A DNA stretch of 64,000 nt from Trichobilharzia regenti. Taxonomy: Eukaryota; Platyhelminthes; Trematoda; Strigeidida; Schistosomatidae. The translations under genes and the position numbers were made by a program. Where the stretch lies: contig OX235264.1 of NCBI GenBank assembly GCA_944472135.2, positions 119,007,809 to 119,071,808 on the forward strand. Direction: 5' to 3'. Shown in pieces: positions 21,690 to 33,039 of this stretch; the first letter of the stretch is position 1, and each line of letters starts with the position of its first letter. Under the pieces are notes generated by a model, which was given only the letters and a program-made list of their open reading frames with translations, ran no database searches and had not been told where the DNA came from.

Positions 21690-22512
21690 GAACCACTATG
21701 GGCGCGTACTGATGAAGAGTCTCAAACTAGGCTGACAAAACAGCTGTCCAGTACTCCCTTCAGTTTTTCCAATGGTTCTCTGTCTGTCTGTCTGTTTTCG
21801 ACATAGAACTTTGCACAAATGTGCGGAAGTTCAAGTCGCCACAGTCCGTGTAGCACGCGAAGCAAGAGAAGAAAGTAGAAGAAATGCATTATAGAGACAG
21901 TGAGCAGAGGTGTGAGACAAAGGAGGAGTAATAACGAAGAACAAAACAGTTTCATTGGAGATCATAAGTCACAAGGAGTGGATGCATCTACGCCACTGAG
22001 AACGATTTTGAGCCATGTCACCAATTGTTTCCAACCATTGGTTTTTACCGTCCCGAGGACCCCAGCCTGGAAGTCTACACCTTCCTACGTGGCTTAGACC
22101 AACTGTTGTGGATTTCATTGACTGGTTCGGCCATGTTTTTGTTTGACCGCCGCTAGCTTTTTTCCAGCCTGACCCTATATCCGCTAACATTGCTCGTTGA
22201 GGGAGGCGATGGCTTGGCATACGTAACACATGTCCTAACCATCTCAGTCTTTGTAGCTTCACGACTTCGTCGATTGATTTCCCCTGTTTACCTAGAACTC
22301 GACGCCTAACTTCAATGTTGCTCACCTTATTATGCCACTTTACACGGGAAATAGAGCGCAGGCATCTATGATCAAAGACAGCTAGTCTTTTCATGTCTTC
22401 GACTCTCAGTGGCCAGGTCTCACAACCACAATCCAATGGTTCTCTAATCCATGTCAGCTCATGACGAAATCCTCTAACCAACCAATCGAATCTCTACAAA
22501 CCAATATTTGAA
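21685..22512 (+). mobile_element. Family S copy interrupted by RTE family 2
   Basis: Left part: GTACTGATGAAGAGTCTC, AAACTAGGCTGAC, AACAGCTGTCCAGTACTCC to CCAATGGTTCTCT (21781). Right part resumes at 22432 and goes to CTACAAACCAATATTTGAA. The interruption is bracketed by a 14-bp direct repeat. Confidence 0.88.
21782..22431 (-). mobile_element. RTE family 2, 5'-truncated insertion with 14-bp target duplication
   Basis: TCCAATGGTTCTCT occurs at 21768-21781 and again at 22432-22445. Between them lies, on the - strand, the ORF2 C-terminus from GCETWPLRVEDMKRL through RCLRSISRVKWHNK and RLRWLGHVLRMPSHRL to RCIHSL, open across 150 codons, then a 3' UTR and a (CAGA)n tail (TGTCTGTCTGTCTG on the + strand). 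One of the youngest insertions here. Confidence 0.92.
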
Positions 22513-22829
22513 TATTATTATTATTATTATTCTTTATGGAATTATTTTATGAAGTGTACTGTGAATTGAACTGATTCACTTCGGTGCAAAGGTTCCACAC
22601 GTTGAAAATTCACTCAATTCAGTTAAGTTTAATTCTGTACCTTTACCACACACATTCACATAAAACTGCACCGATTAGCATATATATAACAACAGGATCG
22701 ATTCATTATTATAAGGCATTTTTGTATTTCCCAGTGAATGAATGAAAAACAAAACACCACTGTTGTTGTCGTTTTGACTGACGTCTCAGTATTTAAAGGC
22801 GGTTAATAATAATAATAAATAATTTTTCC

Positions 22830-23052
22830 TTCACGTTCCCAGTGGAACATAGGGCTCCAAGCTAGTGGCTTGAAGTTTCTGTAGCAGTGTTTAATTTTTA
22901 CAAGATGGGGTTGCTAGCCTCATGCCCAACCTTTCGTCTTTACCAGGATTATTTCTGGCTCAGTGAGGTAAAGGAGTGCGCCGGCCGGGGGTCGGACCTC
23001 GGACCATATGCATGGTCGGCAAACGTCCTAGCCGCTATACCACCGACGCGGT
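22830..23052 (-). mobile_element. SINE family B
   Basis: Begins TTCACGTTCCCAGTGGAAC, the reversed tail, continues TTGCTAGCCTCATGCCC, and ends with CCGGGGGTCGGACCTCGG and ACCACCGACGCG, the reversed head. Close to full length. Confidence 0.85.
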
Positions 23053-23544
23053 TAATAGCTTTATCGAACTTGTAATATTGAACTAGAATTTACAAAAACT
23101 CAGTTTATATAAAACAACTTAATTATCGTTCATCAGCATGAGGTAAATTATTGTACGTTGTCAAGTTGGCCAGTTTGTAGAGTTTACTGTTATGATCGGA
23201 ACTACGACTTATTAGTAAACTGTGAGTGAATACTTACTTAATGCGTTGGCTGATCTGAAAATTACACCGCCGACACACAAAGACAAAAGAAAGGACTGTA
23301 TGTCGATGAGAGGGTTTTTACTGCCTCAAGCAACAGTCAAAATACTGGATAGAAACTCTGTATATATACAGTTAGAATGACCTTGAAAATGCAGTAATTC
23401 ATTGGTCTATTAAAAGTATTAACAACCAATAGGAATCCAGTAATCCAAACTAAGGTAAAAACCAGAAGGCTCACACTAGTGCGTGATAACTCCTTAAAAT
23501 GGTTATTTTTTAAGGCCTTAGGTAAAATTACGCGAAACTAAGTG

Positions 23545-23795
23545 TATATAACATTCTTAATTGACGGAAAACGTCATATCTTCGGTGTTGTGCCTGCTAC
23601 TTCTGGTCTTCATATTGTGTTTCTTTGTGTTCCTTTCACTTCTGTCTAGTATCTCTGCAATGTTGTGTGAGATTTGCTTTCCCTTACGTCAAATATATCT
23701 CCTTACTATTTGATATTTTTATGCCGATGAATATCTCTTCATATATACATACTACTGATAAATCTTTTCAGTAGCACTCGTCACAATATTCATCC
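23545..23795 (-). mobile_element. LTR3 fragment
   Basis: Shares ATATTGTGTTTCTTTGTG and CTACTGATAAATCTTTTCAG with the copies at 24284 (opposite strand), 32790 and 47351. Ends at CAGTAGCA. Confidence 0.6.
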
Positions 23796-23799
23796 TCAA

Positions 23800-24035
23800 C
23801 TGTTTTGGTTGAGTTTAAACACAGAACTTTGCGCACGAATACATCAGTTCTAGTGTCTACATTCCATGTAGACAAAAAAGAGAATCACCGGATTAGAACT
23901 ATCTGTGCCAAACAGGAATGTTTAAGGAGAAGGAATAATAATTACTTTGGGAATAATGAGAGTTTAGTGGATACAGGAGCTCATGAGTAGGGAACAAATG
24001 AGAGCAATTTTGAGCCATATCACCGATAGTCCCAA
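23800..24035 (-). mobile_element. RTE family 2, 3' end
   Basis: CACAGAACTTTGCGCACG, then AGGAGCTCATGAGTAGGG and GAGAGCAATTTTGAGCC, the reversed UTR and the codons for AQN. Diverged and truncated at about 24035. Confidence 0.6.
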
Positions 24036-24283
24036 GGAATGAATTCCTAGCAGCCTGAGATGATTAGCTGGGTGCTGTGGTACCATTTCTTGGGCTGGTG
24101 GATTTTGTTTTGAATGAATAGTCAGTGGCCTGGCCTCGTAACATGAAGGTTCTTGGATCATGGATCAGAGCTGCTGAAGAGTCCGAAACTACGACAAAGT
24201 TGCTATCCACAACACTATGGTGACAATTTTGTGATCGAACTTGAGTGTACAATGATTCACTAATTTACAAGTTGTGTGGCGCG

Positions 24284-24583
24284 TGCTACTGACAAGACTT
24301 ATCAGTAGTACATGATGAGACGTACACCGGTACAAAAAAATCAATTTGCGGAGAAATAGATTTTAAATCAAAGGGGGGGGGGAATCAACTAGAGTTGCAG
24401 CAAAACATGGAAGACACAAAAAGAAGACAAAGAAACACAATATGAAGCGCGGATGTAGCCCACAACATGGAAGATCTATTCCAATGACGATTTTCATATA
24501 AGGTGTACATAATTTCTCCATATAGAGATATCACATTCCGGATAAACATCCCGTTGCTAAATCTTTTGTCTTCTAGCGTTACA
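24284..24583 (+). mobile_element. Solo LTR, family LTR3
   Basis: A 300-bp unit from TGCTACTGACAAGACTT to CTTCTAGCGTTACA. Its end (GATAAACATCC...TTGTCTTCTAGCGTTACA) parallels the end of LTR1 (AATAAACGATCTG...TTGTCTTCTGTCGTTACA), so the two families are related. No target duplication seen. Confidence 0.65.
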
Positions 24584-24654
24584 TTTATACAGTTTCACAG
24601 TTTGTAAGATTCACCTTTAAATCTGTTTGTCTTATGTTAGACAAGCATTTGTGT

Positions 24655-24885
24655 GCAGGGATTTGGTTGGTTAAAGGTTCGACCAGGAACTGACATCACC
24701 AGAGAGTACTGGACAGCTGTCTTATCCTAGTTTGAGATTCCAGTGGGTTGATACATACTACTGATGAAGGGTCTTATACTAGGACGAAACCGCCATCGAT
24801 AACTCCTTTGGTTTTCATCGATTCTTTATCTGATGTCATCTCGTGATCAAACTTGTAAATCCTTTTAGATAACCAAGTGGTATTA
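24655..24885. mobile_element. Family S head-to-head pair
   Basis: Left arm on - strand (GCAGGGATTTGGTTGG to TTATCCTAGTTTGAG), right arm on + strand (ACTGATGAAGGGTC, ACTAGGACGAAACC, TTATCTGATGTCATC). The tRNA heads are mostly deleted. Confidence 0.65.
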
Positions 24886-24963
24886 TCACTTTCAATAACA
24901 ATAAACCAAACGTATACTGAACAAGTAAACTTAGGGTTTATTATGTACTCGTCGCTAAATTAT

Positions 24964-25394
24964 TGTTATGGACTGGTCGAGCTATTTCGTAGTCCTGACG
25001 CAAGAAAGACGTAAATTAGAAGACCACTAGGTTTGCGATGATACTTCTATTTTTCCAAACACAAAGAGAATCAATATGTCACACAAGTGTGTGAGAGCAA
25101 AATATATATGAATGTCCGAAAAAGTGTGTGAACACAAGATGAGAGAGAATATTCAAAATGAACAAATCAATAGACAGTCTTAACATGATTGGCTAATTAT
25201 AATGGAATATCGATCCATATATACATAGCAAAATATATTAGACTGTCAAACAAATACATATTATATATAATATAAGGGGAATATACATTGTTAAAGGAGA
25301 CAGGTTCATCAAAGTGAAATGGTCACAGACTAAGAGAGCAACAGAAAGAGAGACCAACATATATATATATATATATATATATGGATACATATCA
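24964..25394. mobile_element. Solo LTR, family LTR2
   Basis: From TGTTATGGACTGGTCGAG to GGATACATATCA, with a (TA)n run at 25360-25382 near the end. The same (TA)n position is expanded in the copy at 58249. Confidence 0.8.
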
Positions 25395-25739
25395 GGCTTG
25401 CTGTGATATAAAGGCACTATACTAAGGCACACTACTAAAGGTACTATACTAGAACGGGTGAAGTTAAACTATCGCAGCCGAAATCAAAGTCTGCCAAAAT
25501 TTGACCTGCAAAAACGAATTAAGTTCAGGGAACAATCTGAAAGATCACTTCTAATCAAATCATTCCAGCCTTCATGGATTTGGTGAGGGTGTTTCTACAG
25601 TATTCTACATAAGTATTCTTAGGTGCTTTATTCTGTAAATCTGTACTGTTAGGTAGAGTTACGGTTCGACGATTAACATTATGGCTTAGGGATATTGCTA
25701 CGGTTAGGAGTAGGTTTAAGAACAGAGTCAGAAATATTA

Positions 25740-26160
25740 GACTGTTGTAGGCAGTCGGCAGAAAGTCTTTGACCTAGGTTTCGCACTAGTGTCCCATCAA
25801 ATTATCCAATACAGTCCAACACGAGGTCAATTAGGAGCCCGAATAGCTCGATGGTAACGTCTCAGACCCAGGTTCGAATTTCACAGGGACATGAGTTCCT
25901 TCAAGATCGCACATACGCGTTGCTGACTGTTGGGTGTCAACTATGACGAAACCCAGTTCGAGCGGGGCTTCCTATGACCGATTGCTTCCAACCATCTAAT
26001 GTCAACAGTTCGAAGTGCATCGTGATGGCGAGTTAACTGGTGGAGTGGTGTCCACATTGCAAACTTGACTGACAGAATTCAATCTGTACCAGTCAAAAGA
26101 CTCGAAATATTACACAAATTACTGACTAGTGTCCAGTCAAAGAGTCAGGAATTACACCAA
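25740..26160. mobile_element. SINE family C, head-to-head pair
   Basis: 25743-25790 is a - strand 3' fragment (CCTAGGTTTCGCACTAG). 25833-26010 is a + strand copy with A box AATAGCTCGATGG, B box CAGGTTCGAATTTC and 3' end GATTGCTTCCAACCATC. The tail to 26160 matches 43500-43670. Confidence 0.7.
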
Positions 26161-26439
26161 TGAATGTCTAAGTATCATGTTCTTCAGGTATTTGGATGAA
26201 TGTGTGTATAGCGTATCTCGTTGTAGTTAATTATTAGAGGCCATTCCTAAAACACATAAGAAGAGACAATTATCCAGTTTGGAAATCTTCCGCTGTCACT
26301 CAGCATAAGAAACAAGATTCTCATATTCAACACCAATTCCAATTCGATTTTCTATACAAGTTAGAAACTTGCACTGATCTCGCGTCATGAGTGGCAAACT
26401 TTAATCAATAGCTGGTGCCTTCACTGGCTGGCTCGATAC

Positions 26440-26573
26440 TAAAAAAATCAAATGGCCAATGGTGAGCCCAGCTGAAGAGGATGGCAGATAATCAAAGAAA
26501 GTAGAGATGTGTTGTTGAATCCCTATGTTCCACTCGGAACTCAAGAGGATAATTATTATTATTATTATTATTG
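26440..26573 (+). mobile_element. RTE family 1, 3' terminal fragment and (TTA)n
   Basis: CCCTATGTTCCACTCGGAAC then AAGAGGATAATTATTATT. It meets the 3' end of the - strand copy that starts at 26575, so the two tails share one (TTA)n tract. Confidence 0.75.
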
Positions 26574-26574
26574 T

Positions 26575-27300
26575 ATCCTTTAGTTCCTAGAGGAGCATAG
26601 GGCTTCAGCTGCGCACCTCCATTGCCTTCGGTTTTCTGACAACTTTTTCACCCTGCTCCAGGTCTGTCCACATGCTTTCATCTCCGCCTCGCATAACCTC
26701 CTCCAAGTCACACTTGCACTGACGACCAACTCACCGCCTCCCTTTCGGGTTCCACTCGAGGGCTTGTCTAGTGATGTCACTTGATGGTTTCCTCAGCGTA
26801 TGGCCAATCTATCTGCATTTCTTCCTGCCTATTTGTTTCACAATCGGTTCGTGATTGGTTCGCTCCCAGAGATCCCTTCCTGTTGCTGATCTTTTCTGAC
26901 CGGCCATCTGATCTTGAGTATTGAGCGGAGACAGCTGTTAATGAAGGTTTGAAGTTTGTTTGAAATGCTCTTGATGACGCGCAGTGCAAGTCTCTGATCC
27001 GTATAATAGCACTGACTTCACATTGGAGTTGAAAATCCGGATCTTATTTTTGATGCTGATTGCTGTTGACCTCCACACAGATTTAAGAGTAATGAAAGCT
27101 TGTCTTGCTTTTCCGATTCTGGCTTTGATGTCCTCGTCAGTTCCGCCTGTAGTTGAGACGATGCTTCCCAGGTAGGTGAAGGAGGTTGTTTCTTTCAGGT
27201 TCTTCCCATTTATGCTTATTGTGGTCTGTTGGTGTTGTTGATGTTGGCTAGGAATCTTCATTATCTCTGTTTTATCTATGTTCACGTGAAGTCCTATCTT
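26575..27300 (-). mobile_element. RTE family 1, ORF2 C-terminal part
   Basis: The - strand reads NIDKTEIMKIPSQHQQHQQT, then SFTYLGSIVSTTGG, IKNKIRIFNSNVKSVLLYGS, and after a frameshift the ALCSSRN end. YLGS and LLYGSE are typical of the thumb and linker after the RT catalytic box. Truncated before YADD. Confidence 0.88.
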
Positions 27301-27540
27301 TGATGCTAAGTAATATCACATTTGAAAGGCTCTTTAATGAATTTTTTAAACGATTATGCCACCTCTCTTTTTTCTGAATTCTGATTGGTTCTTCAAGGTC
27401 ATTGTAATTTTTGCTATATGATAGGTTAACTTCGCCTCAAATCAGTAATTCGAATTTTGTCATATATTTTATAATGTTTCTTTTAAATTGTACTCAAAAT
27501 TGTTTGTTTGTTTGTTTTTATTATATTTTATCTATTCTAG

Positions 27541-27641
27541 AAGCTGTTGTAACAGTTTGGACAAAAAATTTCTGTACATACAATCGTAACAGTAAGATAT
27601 TAAAACTTACCCCGTACACTCAATATCAGGATGCAGATAAT
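27541..27641 (+). CDS. Exon D: PH domain, first half
   Basis: The exon is 101 bp, entering with two bases that complete a Lys codon and leaving at phase 0. Acceptor is TCTATTCTAG and donor GTAAGC. The product reads AVVTVWTKNFCTYNRNSKIL followed by KLTPYTQYQDADN. The W..K.FC.Y pattern is the second and third PH strands seen in GRAF and oligophrenin (W.KYYC.Y...TK.L.MTP). The 9.3 kb intron before it contains two RTE family 1 3' ends facing each other and several LTR fragments. Confidence 0.9.
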
Positions 27642-27644
27642 GTA

Positions 27645-28575
27645 AGCTAGTTAATGGTTTCCTTCGTCTTTTCTTCGATTTTGTCTATTTTTTTTTACTT
27701 TGGAGGGAGACAGAGGGAGAGTGGTGTTATCTGGAATCCATTTTGCTGTTTGAGTCATTGTGTAATAGACCAGGCGTTGCATCTTAATTCAGGATACTTC
27801 AGAGTTTGATACCCTTTTCTTAGTCCTGTACACGGGATCTAAGACCTTGTGGTCTTATTTCTGCTTTTATTATTGTTCCTTTTGGTTCGGAGTAGAACTC
27901 AAAGTTTCAATAGCACATCTCCACATAATCTGCGTATCACAATTGGATGACTAGCCCACCGCTTCCTAATGGGCCTCTATCCAAAGTCCCGGTGTGTTTT
28001 TCCAGTTGAATATCTTTTTAGCACATATTCGGTCAATTTCCATTTCCTTCTTCATACTGATATTAGATGATCGATTCTTGGATGGTTCATAGCCTAGATT
28101 ACTGGCCATTCCTAAGTTTAGAAACACAGAGAAGTTTGATGGTGTGGCTGCACTCCTTAAAAAAAGAAAACACCGCTATTGTTTTAGAAATTTCTCGCGA
28201 ATCGTAAACCTTCTCAGCTTGAGGATAGATGACACCTGCTGGTGGTAACCTTTGGAAAGCTAGTCAACAGATGTTTCCTCTATTAATGTTAATGTTTTAG
28301 TCTGAGATGGTTGCTTAGATCGCCGAAGAAATGAAAAATATATGGTAGAGAAACTTTAGGAGTCTGTAAGAGCAGATGAAATGATAGGGGATTGTCTAAG
28401 TTGTTAACCGGTGATTCAATAATCTACTCCATTCATCAAGATGGCAACCAGGGTTGAACTGCGAGTTTGGCCAAGATGATATCACTGTCTTCTTCGGAGG
28501 CTGTCCATGCAGTATGAACCACAGTCCTCCGGGAACGTGACAGCAGGATTCAACTCAAAATAGCGAAAGGTAAGA
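27645..28575. other. Intron between exons D and E, left part
   Basis: No gene or repeat recognised; a T-rich segment at 27660-27710. Confidence 0.5.
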
Positions 28576-28576
28576 A

Positions 28577-29665
28577 TTATTATTATTGTTTCCTGTAATT
28601 CATAAAGGAACATAGAGCTTCAGCCAGACGTCTTCATTGTGTTTGGTTCTCCAACAACGTTTTCACTTGGCTCCACATCTGCCCACATGTTTTCATCTCC
28701 TCTTCACATGACCTCCTCCATGTCACCATCGTACTGACAACCAACTCGCCACTTCACATCCGGGTTCCATTCGAGCGATGGCCTGGAATGTGATGTCACT
28801 TGATGTTTTTCTTACAGTATGACCAATCCACCTCGATTTCTTCCTGCATATTTGTTGCACATTTGGTTACTGCTGCGTTTGTTCGTTCATTGCCAGAGAT
28901 CACTCACTGTTGCTAATCAGCTATCTAATCTTGAGTAGTATTGAGCGAAGACAGCTTTTGATAAAAGTCTGTAGTTTGTTCGAAGTGACTTTTGTGACGC
29001 GCCAAGTCTCTGATCCGTATAGCAAATAGCACTGACTCCATAATGGAGTTAAAAATCCTGATCTAATTTTACGTGCTGAGTGTTGTTACTGTCCACATTG
29101 ACTTGAGAGAAATAAAAGGTTGCATGGCTTACCCGATCTTCGCTTCGATGATATCCTCATCAGTTCCGCCTGTAGTAGATACGATGCTTCTTGGGTAGGT
29201 AGGTGGGTAAAGGAGGTCGCTTCTTTCTTATTCCTCTCATTTATGCTGGCTGATTGCTATCTGTTGCTGTTGTCCAGAAATCTTCATCACCTCTGTTTTC
29301 TCACTGTCCACCTGAAGTCCTGTCTTCTCTGGATGCTTTTTCTGAAAACTTGTTGCTTCTCATTTGCAAATCTTCCAATTTGTGGGAAATCAGACACATA
29401 TATCATCGGTGAAGTCCAGATCCTCTAGTTTTTTGTGTTGGTCCATTCTATCCCTGTCTCCTCGTACCCACCGCTATCTGTCGCATTATCTAGTCTGTCT
29501 CAATCAGGAAAATCATTGGAGATAGTAGGCAGCCAGCCAAACAGCCCTGTCTTACTCCAGTCTTCACTTCTTTGAAGGAATCCATGAGTTCCCCTTTTGT
29601 GGATTACTTGGAATGCAGCATTGTCGTACAAGTCAGCATAAACATTCAATATTATCCACTTTGAA
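28577..29665 (-). mobile_element. RTE family 1, decayed ORF2 3' half
   Basis: From the (TTA)n tail at 28577 the - strand gives remnants of the C-terminus, GTDEDI, the NHQQHQ stretch and, at 29500-29660, YDNAAFQVIHKRGTHGF, the RT segment before VRQG. Several frameshifts and stops. Confidence 0.8.
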
Positions 29666-30155
29666 TGGTTTCGTGTGAGTAAAAGATTTTTCGTTAGCAG
29701 TATCGAAGTGAACAATACACTCCCGAAGGTAGAATTTAAGTTTATTGGGACTAATCATAAGCCTTATATTTTAGTGAAGATGTTGCTTATTGGCTTAGAC
29801 AAATGATTGTCAACTGGAGAGCCACGATTTCGACTCCGGCTCCCACCTACTTCAGCTTGAGTGACTGTGTAGTATCACCAGTCGTCACACGATGTCTTTC
29901 CCGAGTAATGGATCTGAAACAGACTTACATTGATTTCAAAATTCGCAAACTAGGTTTTAGTGGTTTTTCCGATGACTAAAATATTCTCCTTACTTTTCTG
30001 AAGATGTTACTACTTAATGTGCTACTTAAATCGGCCTATAAGTAGCATATACTGTGTTGTTTACGTTTCAGTTTCTTTCCGTTAAGCAATTAATGCCTGT
30101 AAGCCTTCATGATGTATTGCATTATTTATTTGCTTGTTTTTTTTTGTGTTTGAAG

Positions 30156-30247
30156 AACACTGAAACATTGAATGTGTTATCGTGTAGACGACGGTCGAAT
30201 GATTCAATTGATCGACGCTGGTGTTTTGATATTGAAGTACCTAAGAG
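30156..30247 (+). CDS. Exon E: PH domain, central part
   Basis: The exon is 92 bp, in at phase 0 and out at phase 2, between acceptor GTTTGAAG and donor GTAGGT. It encodes NTETLNVLSCRRRSNDSIDR followed by RWCFDIEVPKR. The motif CxRRxxxSIDRRxCFDIE is a hallmark of this PH subfamily, nearly identical in spacing to vertebrate oligophrenin (RRKTESIDKRFCFDIE). This is the strongest single piece of evidence for the family assignment. A T-rich tract of about 20 bases precedes the acceptor. Confidence 0.93.
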
Positions 30248-30654
30248 GTAGGTTTCCTTTTCTGTTAAAAGCAGAGGTTAAACTGATCAATAGTCACGTT
30301 TAATCAAAATCAATTAATTAATTAGTTAGTTAGTTTTCTGTGATTCTTTAGTGGGACAGAAGACTTTCAGGTATCATGGTTGATGGCAGTCGGCTGTCGT
30401 AGGCTGTTGTATATATATAACTTCACTTTGACAGAAGCTCTCTGTCAACTGCCTAGATCTTAGAGGTCCTGAATCTACCACTGGTTTCAGAAACAGAAAA
30501 CTGTAGGGTAATACGATTGTTTATTCCTTCACCGATAATGAAACAGAATTACCAGTAATAACCAAGTTCAAAGCCTGTACATAAACGTTAATTTAATGTA
30601 CAATAATACTTGTAATCGTATTTCGCCAGTCGTCTGCTAACCAGTATGCTTTCA

Positions 30655-30942
30655 AGCATTGGTTTTGTAGGGATTTTGTTTGATTGCATGGAGGATTTCA
30701 TCATGATAGGACATCAGTTAGAGAACCACTGGAAAACAAGTTGGGAGTACTGTACATCTGTTTCGTCTTATTCTGGAACTCTTCATCAGTGCGCACTACG
30801 CGAGCTCGTAGACCATTGAGCCACTGAGACCTAAAGAGTCCCAATCTAGGACGAAATAGCTGTCCAGTACTCCCAGCTTGTTTTCTAGTGGTTCCCTAAC
30901 TGATATCAGCTCATAATGAAAATCCTCCATCCAATCAAACAG
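30655..30942. mobile_element. Family S head-to-head pair
   Basis: Left arm - strand: CATTGGTTTTGTAGGG, CCACTGGAAAACAAG, TTTCGTCTTATTCTGG, CTCTTCATCAGTGCGC, then the reversed head (CGTAGACCATTGAGCCACTG). Right arm + strand: AAAGAGTCCCAATC, TAGGACGAAATAGCTGTCC, the 3' module. The right arm lacks its tRNA head. Confidence 0.78.
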
Positions 30943-31167
30943 TATACTATTAAACAACAATAGTCTTCTTGTCTCTAGCCAAATGGAGATCACAGTAGTT
31001 TGAATGAACAAACGATTCAATGTTCAACGACATTGATATTCTCCTTTCATAAAGTCACTTCTTCGATTGATTTTACTCATTGTATTTACCGTATATTCGC
31101 TCAGTATTTATTTGACGTAAGAGAAATAATGAAGTATATTTGAATGGAAATCTAGGTTAGCTGTGTG

Positions 31168-31517
31168 TGTGGTGAGAGCTGTTTGTCTACAAGCCAAAAT
31201 TGTAAACAACAATTTACGCCAACAATTTTCGTCCCTAGTCAGGGTCATGAGAAAAACAACAACAAGAACAAAGCCTAATCTTGAGGAACTCACCAACCAA
31301 TCACAGCAGACTTAGCATGTACAAATACGATTCGCAGATATCTTGTCTAACTATCTAAGAAACAGTCATAAACAGTACAGAATAACCTTAAGCAAGGAAA
31401 CAACCAATCAGAAGACGTTGCTTGTTCGCCGACAATAATGTTCATAAAAATCTATAAATATCTGTTGATTTTCTGAATAAACGATCTGCTGCCTGGCGCT
31501 TGTCGTGTTTTGTTACA
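31168..31517 (+). mobile_element. Solo LTR, family LTR1
   Basis: TGTGGTGAGAGCTGTTTGTC to GTTTTGTTACA. CACCAACCAATCACAG, CTATAAATATCTG and GAATAAACGATCTG are all kept. It is preceded by a TG run that blurs its left edge. Confidence 0.82.
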
Positions 31518-31524
31518 AGATTAC

Positions 31525-31655
31525 TAAGAGTGACACATGTTGAGGAACCATTACAAACCGCCAGGGTGTACTGGACAGCGAAATTTCAGCCCAGTATAGG
31601 ACCCTCTGGCAGTGTCTACCACCCACTACTCAAGTGAGGATCGAAGCTAGAACCT
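31525..31655 (-). mobile_element. Family S remnant
   Basis: GAGGAACCATTACAAACCGC, GTGTACTGGACAGC and CCCACTACTCAAGTGAGG look like the reversed 3' module and head, strongly diverged. Confidence 0.4.
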
Positions 31656-31656
31656 G

Positions 31657-31897
31657 TCTGTCTGTTTTCGACATAGAACTTTGCACAAATGTGCGGCAGT
31701 TCAAGTCGCCACAGTCCGTGTAGCACGCGAAGCAAGAGAAGAAAGTAGAAGAAAATCATAATAGAGACAGTGAGCAGAGGTGTGAGACAAAGGAATAGTA
31801 ATAACGAAGAACAAAACAGTTTCATTGAAAATCATAAGTCACAAGGAGTGGATGCATCTACGCCATTGAGAACGATTTTGAGCCATGTCACCAATGG
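31657..31897 (-). mobile_element. RTE family 2, 3' end
   Basis: CTGTCTGTCTGTTTTCG tail, ACATAGAACTTTGCAC, a UTR almost identical to that at 21782, and the stop region ATCATAAGTCACAAGGAG. Truncated at about 31897, only 240 bp long. Confidence 0.88.
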
Positions 31898-32307
31898 TTG
31901 GAAACAATCGGACCTTGAGTTTACTAGGTGGGCTTGTTGAACATTCAACCACTGGGACGGTATCCAATAACATGTGTACTAGATTCTGTATATTCGTGAT
32001 ATAAAGTGCCACTTCAATCGGTGTCATCAGTGAGTAGTAATCCTTGTTCTCACATGCAACTTGGTCGACTACACTGGTCACGGTTTCTCACTAAAACTTT
32101 AGGAACCTTCAGTCATTAGTGTGAGCACTAGGTTAATTCCCAAGTTTGAGTTTCCTTCGATTTGATGGATTTCAAGTTATATCACTATCTGATATCATTT
32201 GGAGAACCACATGGTATCGCAATGACGAGCAGGTTTCAGGTATTTCTTCTTTATCTCTTTTCAATTGATTTTCTCTCTCCCTCTGTTTATTTTGTTTATT
32301 CTTCTAG

Positions 32308-32386
32308 AAGTAGTCCAATCACCCTACAGGCACAGTGTTTAGATGATCTACACGAATGGCTATTGGTAATGGATGGAAAAGAACCG
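32308..32386 (+). CDS. Exon F: PH domain, C-terminal helix
   Basis: The exon has 79 bp. The first base completes an Arg codon with exon E, and the end is phase 0. Acceptor is TTCTTCTAG and donor GTGAGT. The product is SSPITLQAQCLDDLHEWLLV followed by MDGKEP. It contains the ITLQA strand and the W-containing PH C-terminal helix (HEWLLVMDGKEP; family members have LWMEAMDGKEP). The end of the PH domain falls exactly at the exon end, a common arrangement in this family. Confidence 0.93.
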
Positions 32387-32789
32387 GTGAGTACACTTCT
32401 ACCTTTCTTTCACTTTTCGTATTATTTCACTTGATACCGGTTAGTATGAGGAATCCATGAGGTATTTGCTGTTACATTTTTGGTGTGACGGATCCCAGCT
32501 TTGTTGTATGGAACTCCTGCATTGCCAGCTACCTGTCCATCAAATTTCGTCACTTGTCCAACAAATACGTCCTGAGCACTCCACACTGTAATATACCGCC
32601 TTTACCCGATATCTCAACAGAGTCTCCAGCGCAGTCGCATTCACAGTTGGATCCTTGGTCAATTCAGTAACGTCATCAAAGTCAAACAAGAAGCTCCTGA
32701 TATCTCCTTCTTCGAAAGCAGTAGGTCATGGGATCTTCATTCTATGTAGGAAACGACAACGAATGCAAGGGGAGAAAACAAGAGACTCA

Positions 32790-33025
32790 GTAACGGAATG
32801 TCTATTTGGAATTTTATATCTCTAAATACGGAAATTATATATACCTTATCTGAAAATCGTCATTTACATAGATCTTCCGCGTTGTACTACTTCTACCCTT
32901 CGTATTGTATTTCTTTGTGTTCTCTCTGTGTCTTCCATGTTTTTCTGTAATACACCGGTTCGTTTCACCTCTTTGACGTCAAATCTGTCTATCTCTCCAC
33001 TATTTGACTTTTCTCTAACGATTAA
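32790..33025 (-). mobile_element. LTR3 fragment
   Basis: AACGGAATGTCTATTTGG, CTTCCGCGTTGTACTAC and TTTGACGTCAAATCTGTC match 47351-47530. The end near GCACTCG is missing. Confidence 0.6.
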
Positions 33026-33039
33026 CGTCATTCTATATT

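Noticed and set aside
21969..22481. 170-codon - strand frame as a host gene
   Set aside because: It is the RTE family 2 C-terminus plus flanking family S sequence.
25360..25382. Satellite or CRISPR-like array
   Set aside because: Simple (TA)n; no repeat-spacer pattern occurs anywhere in the window.
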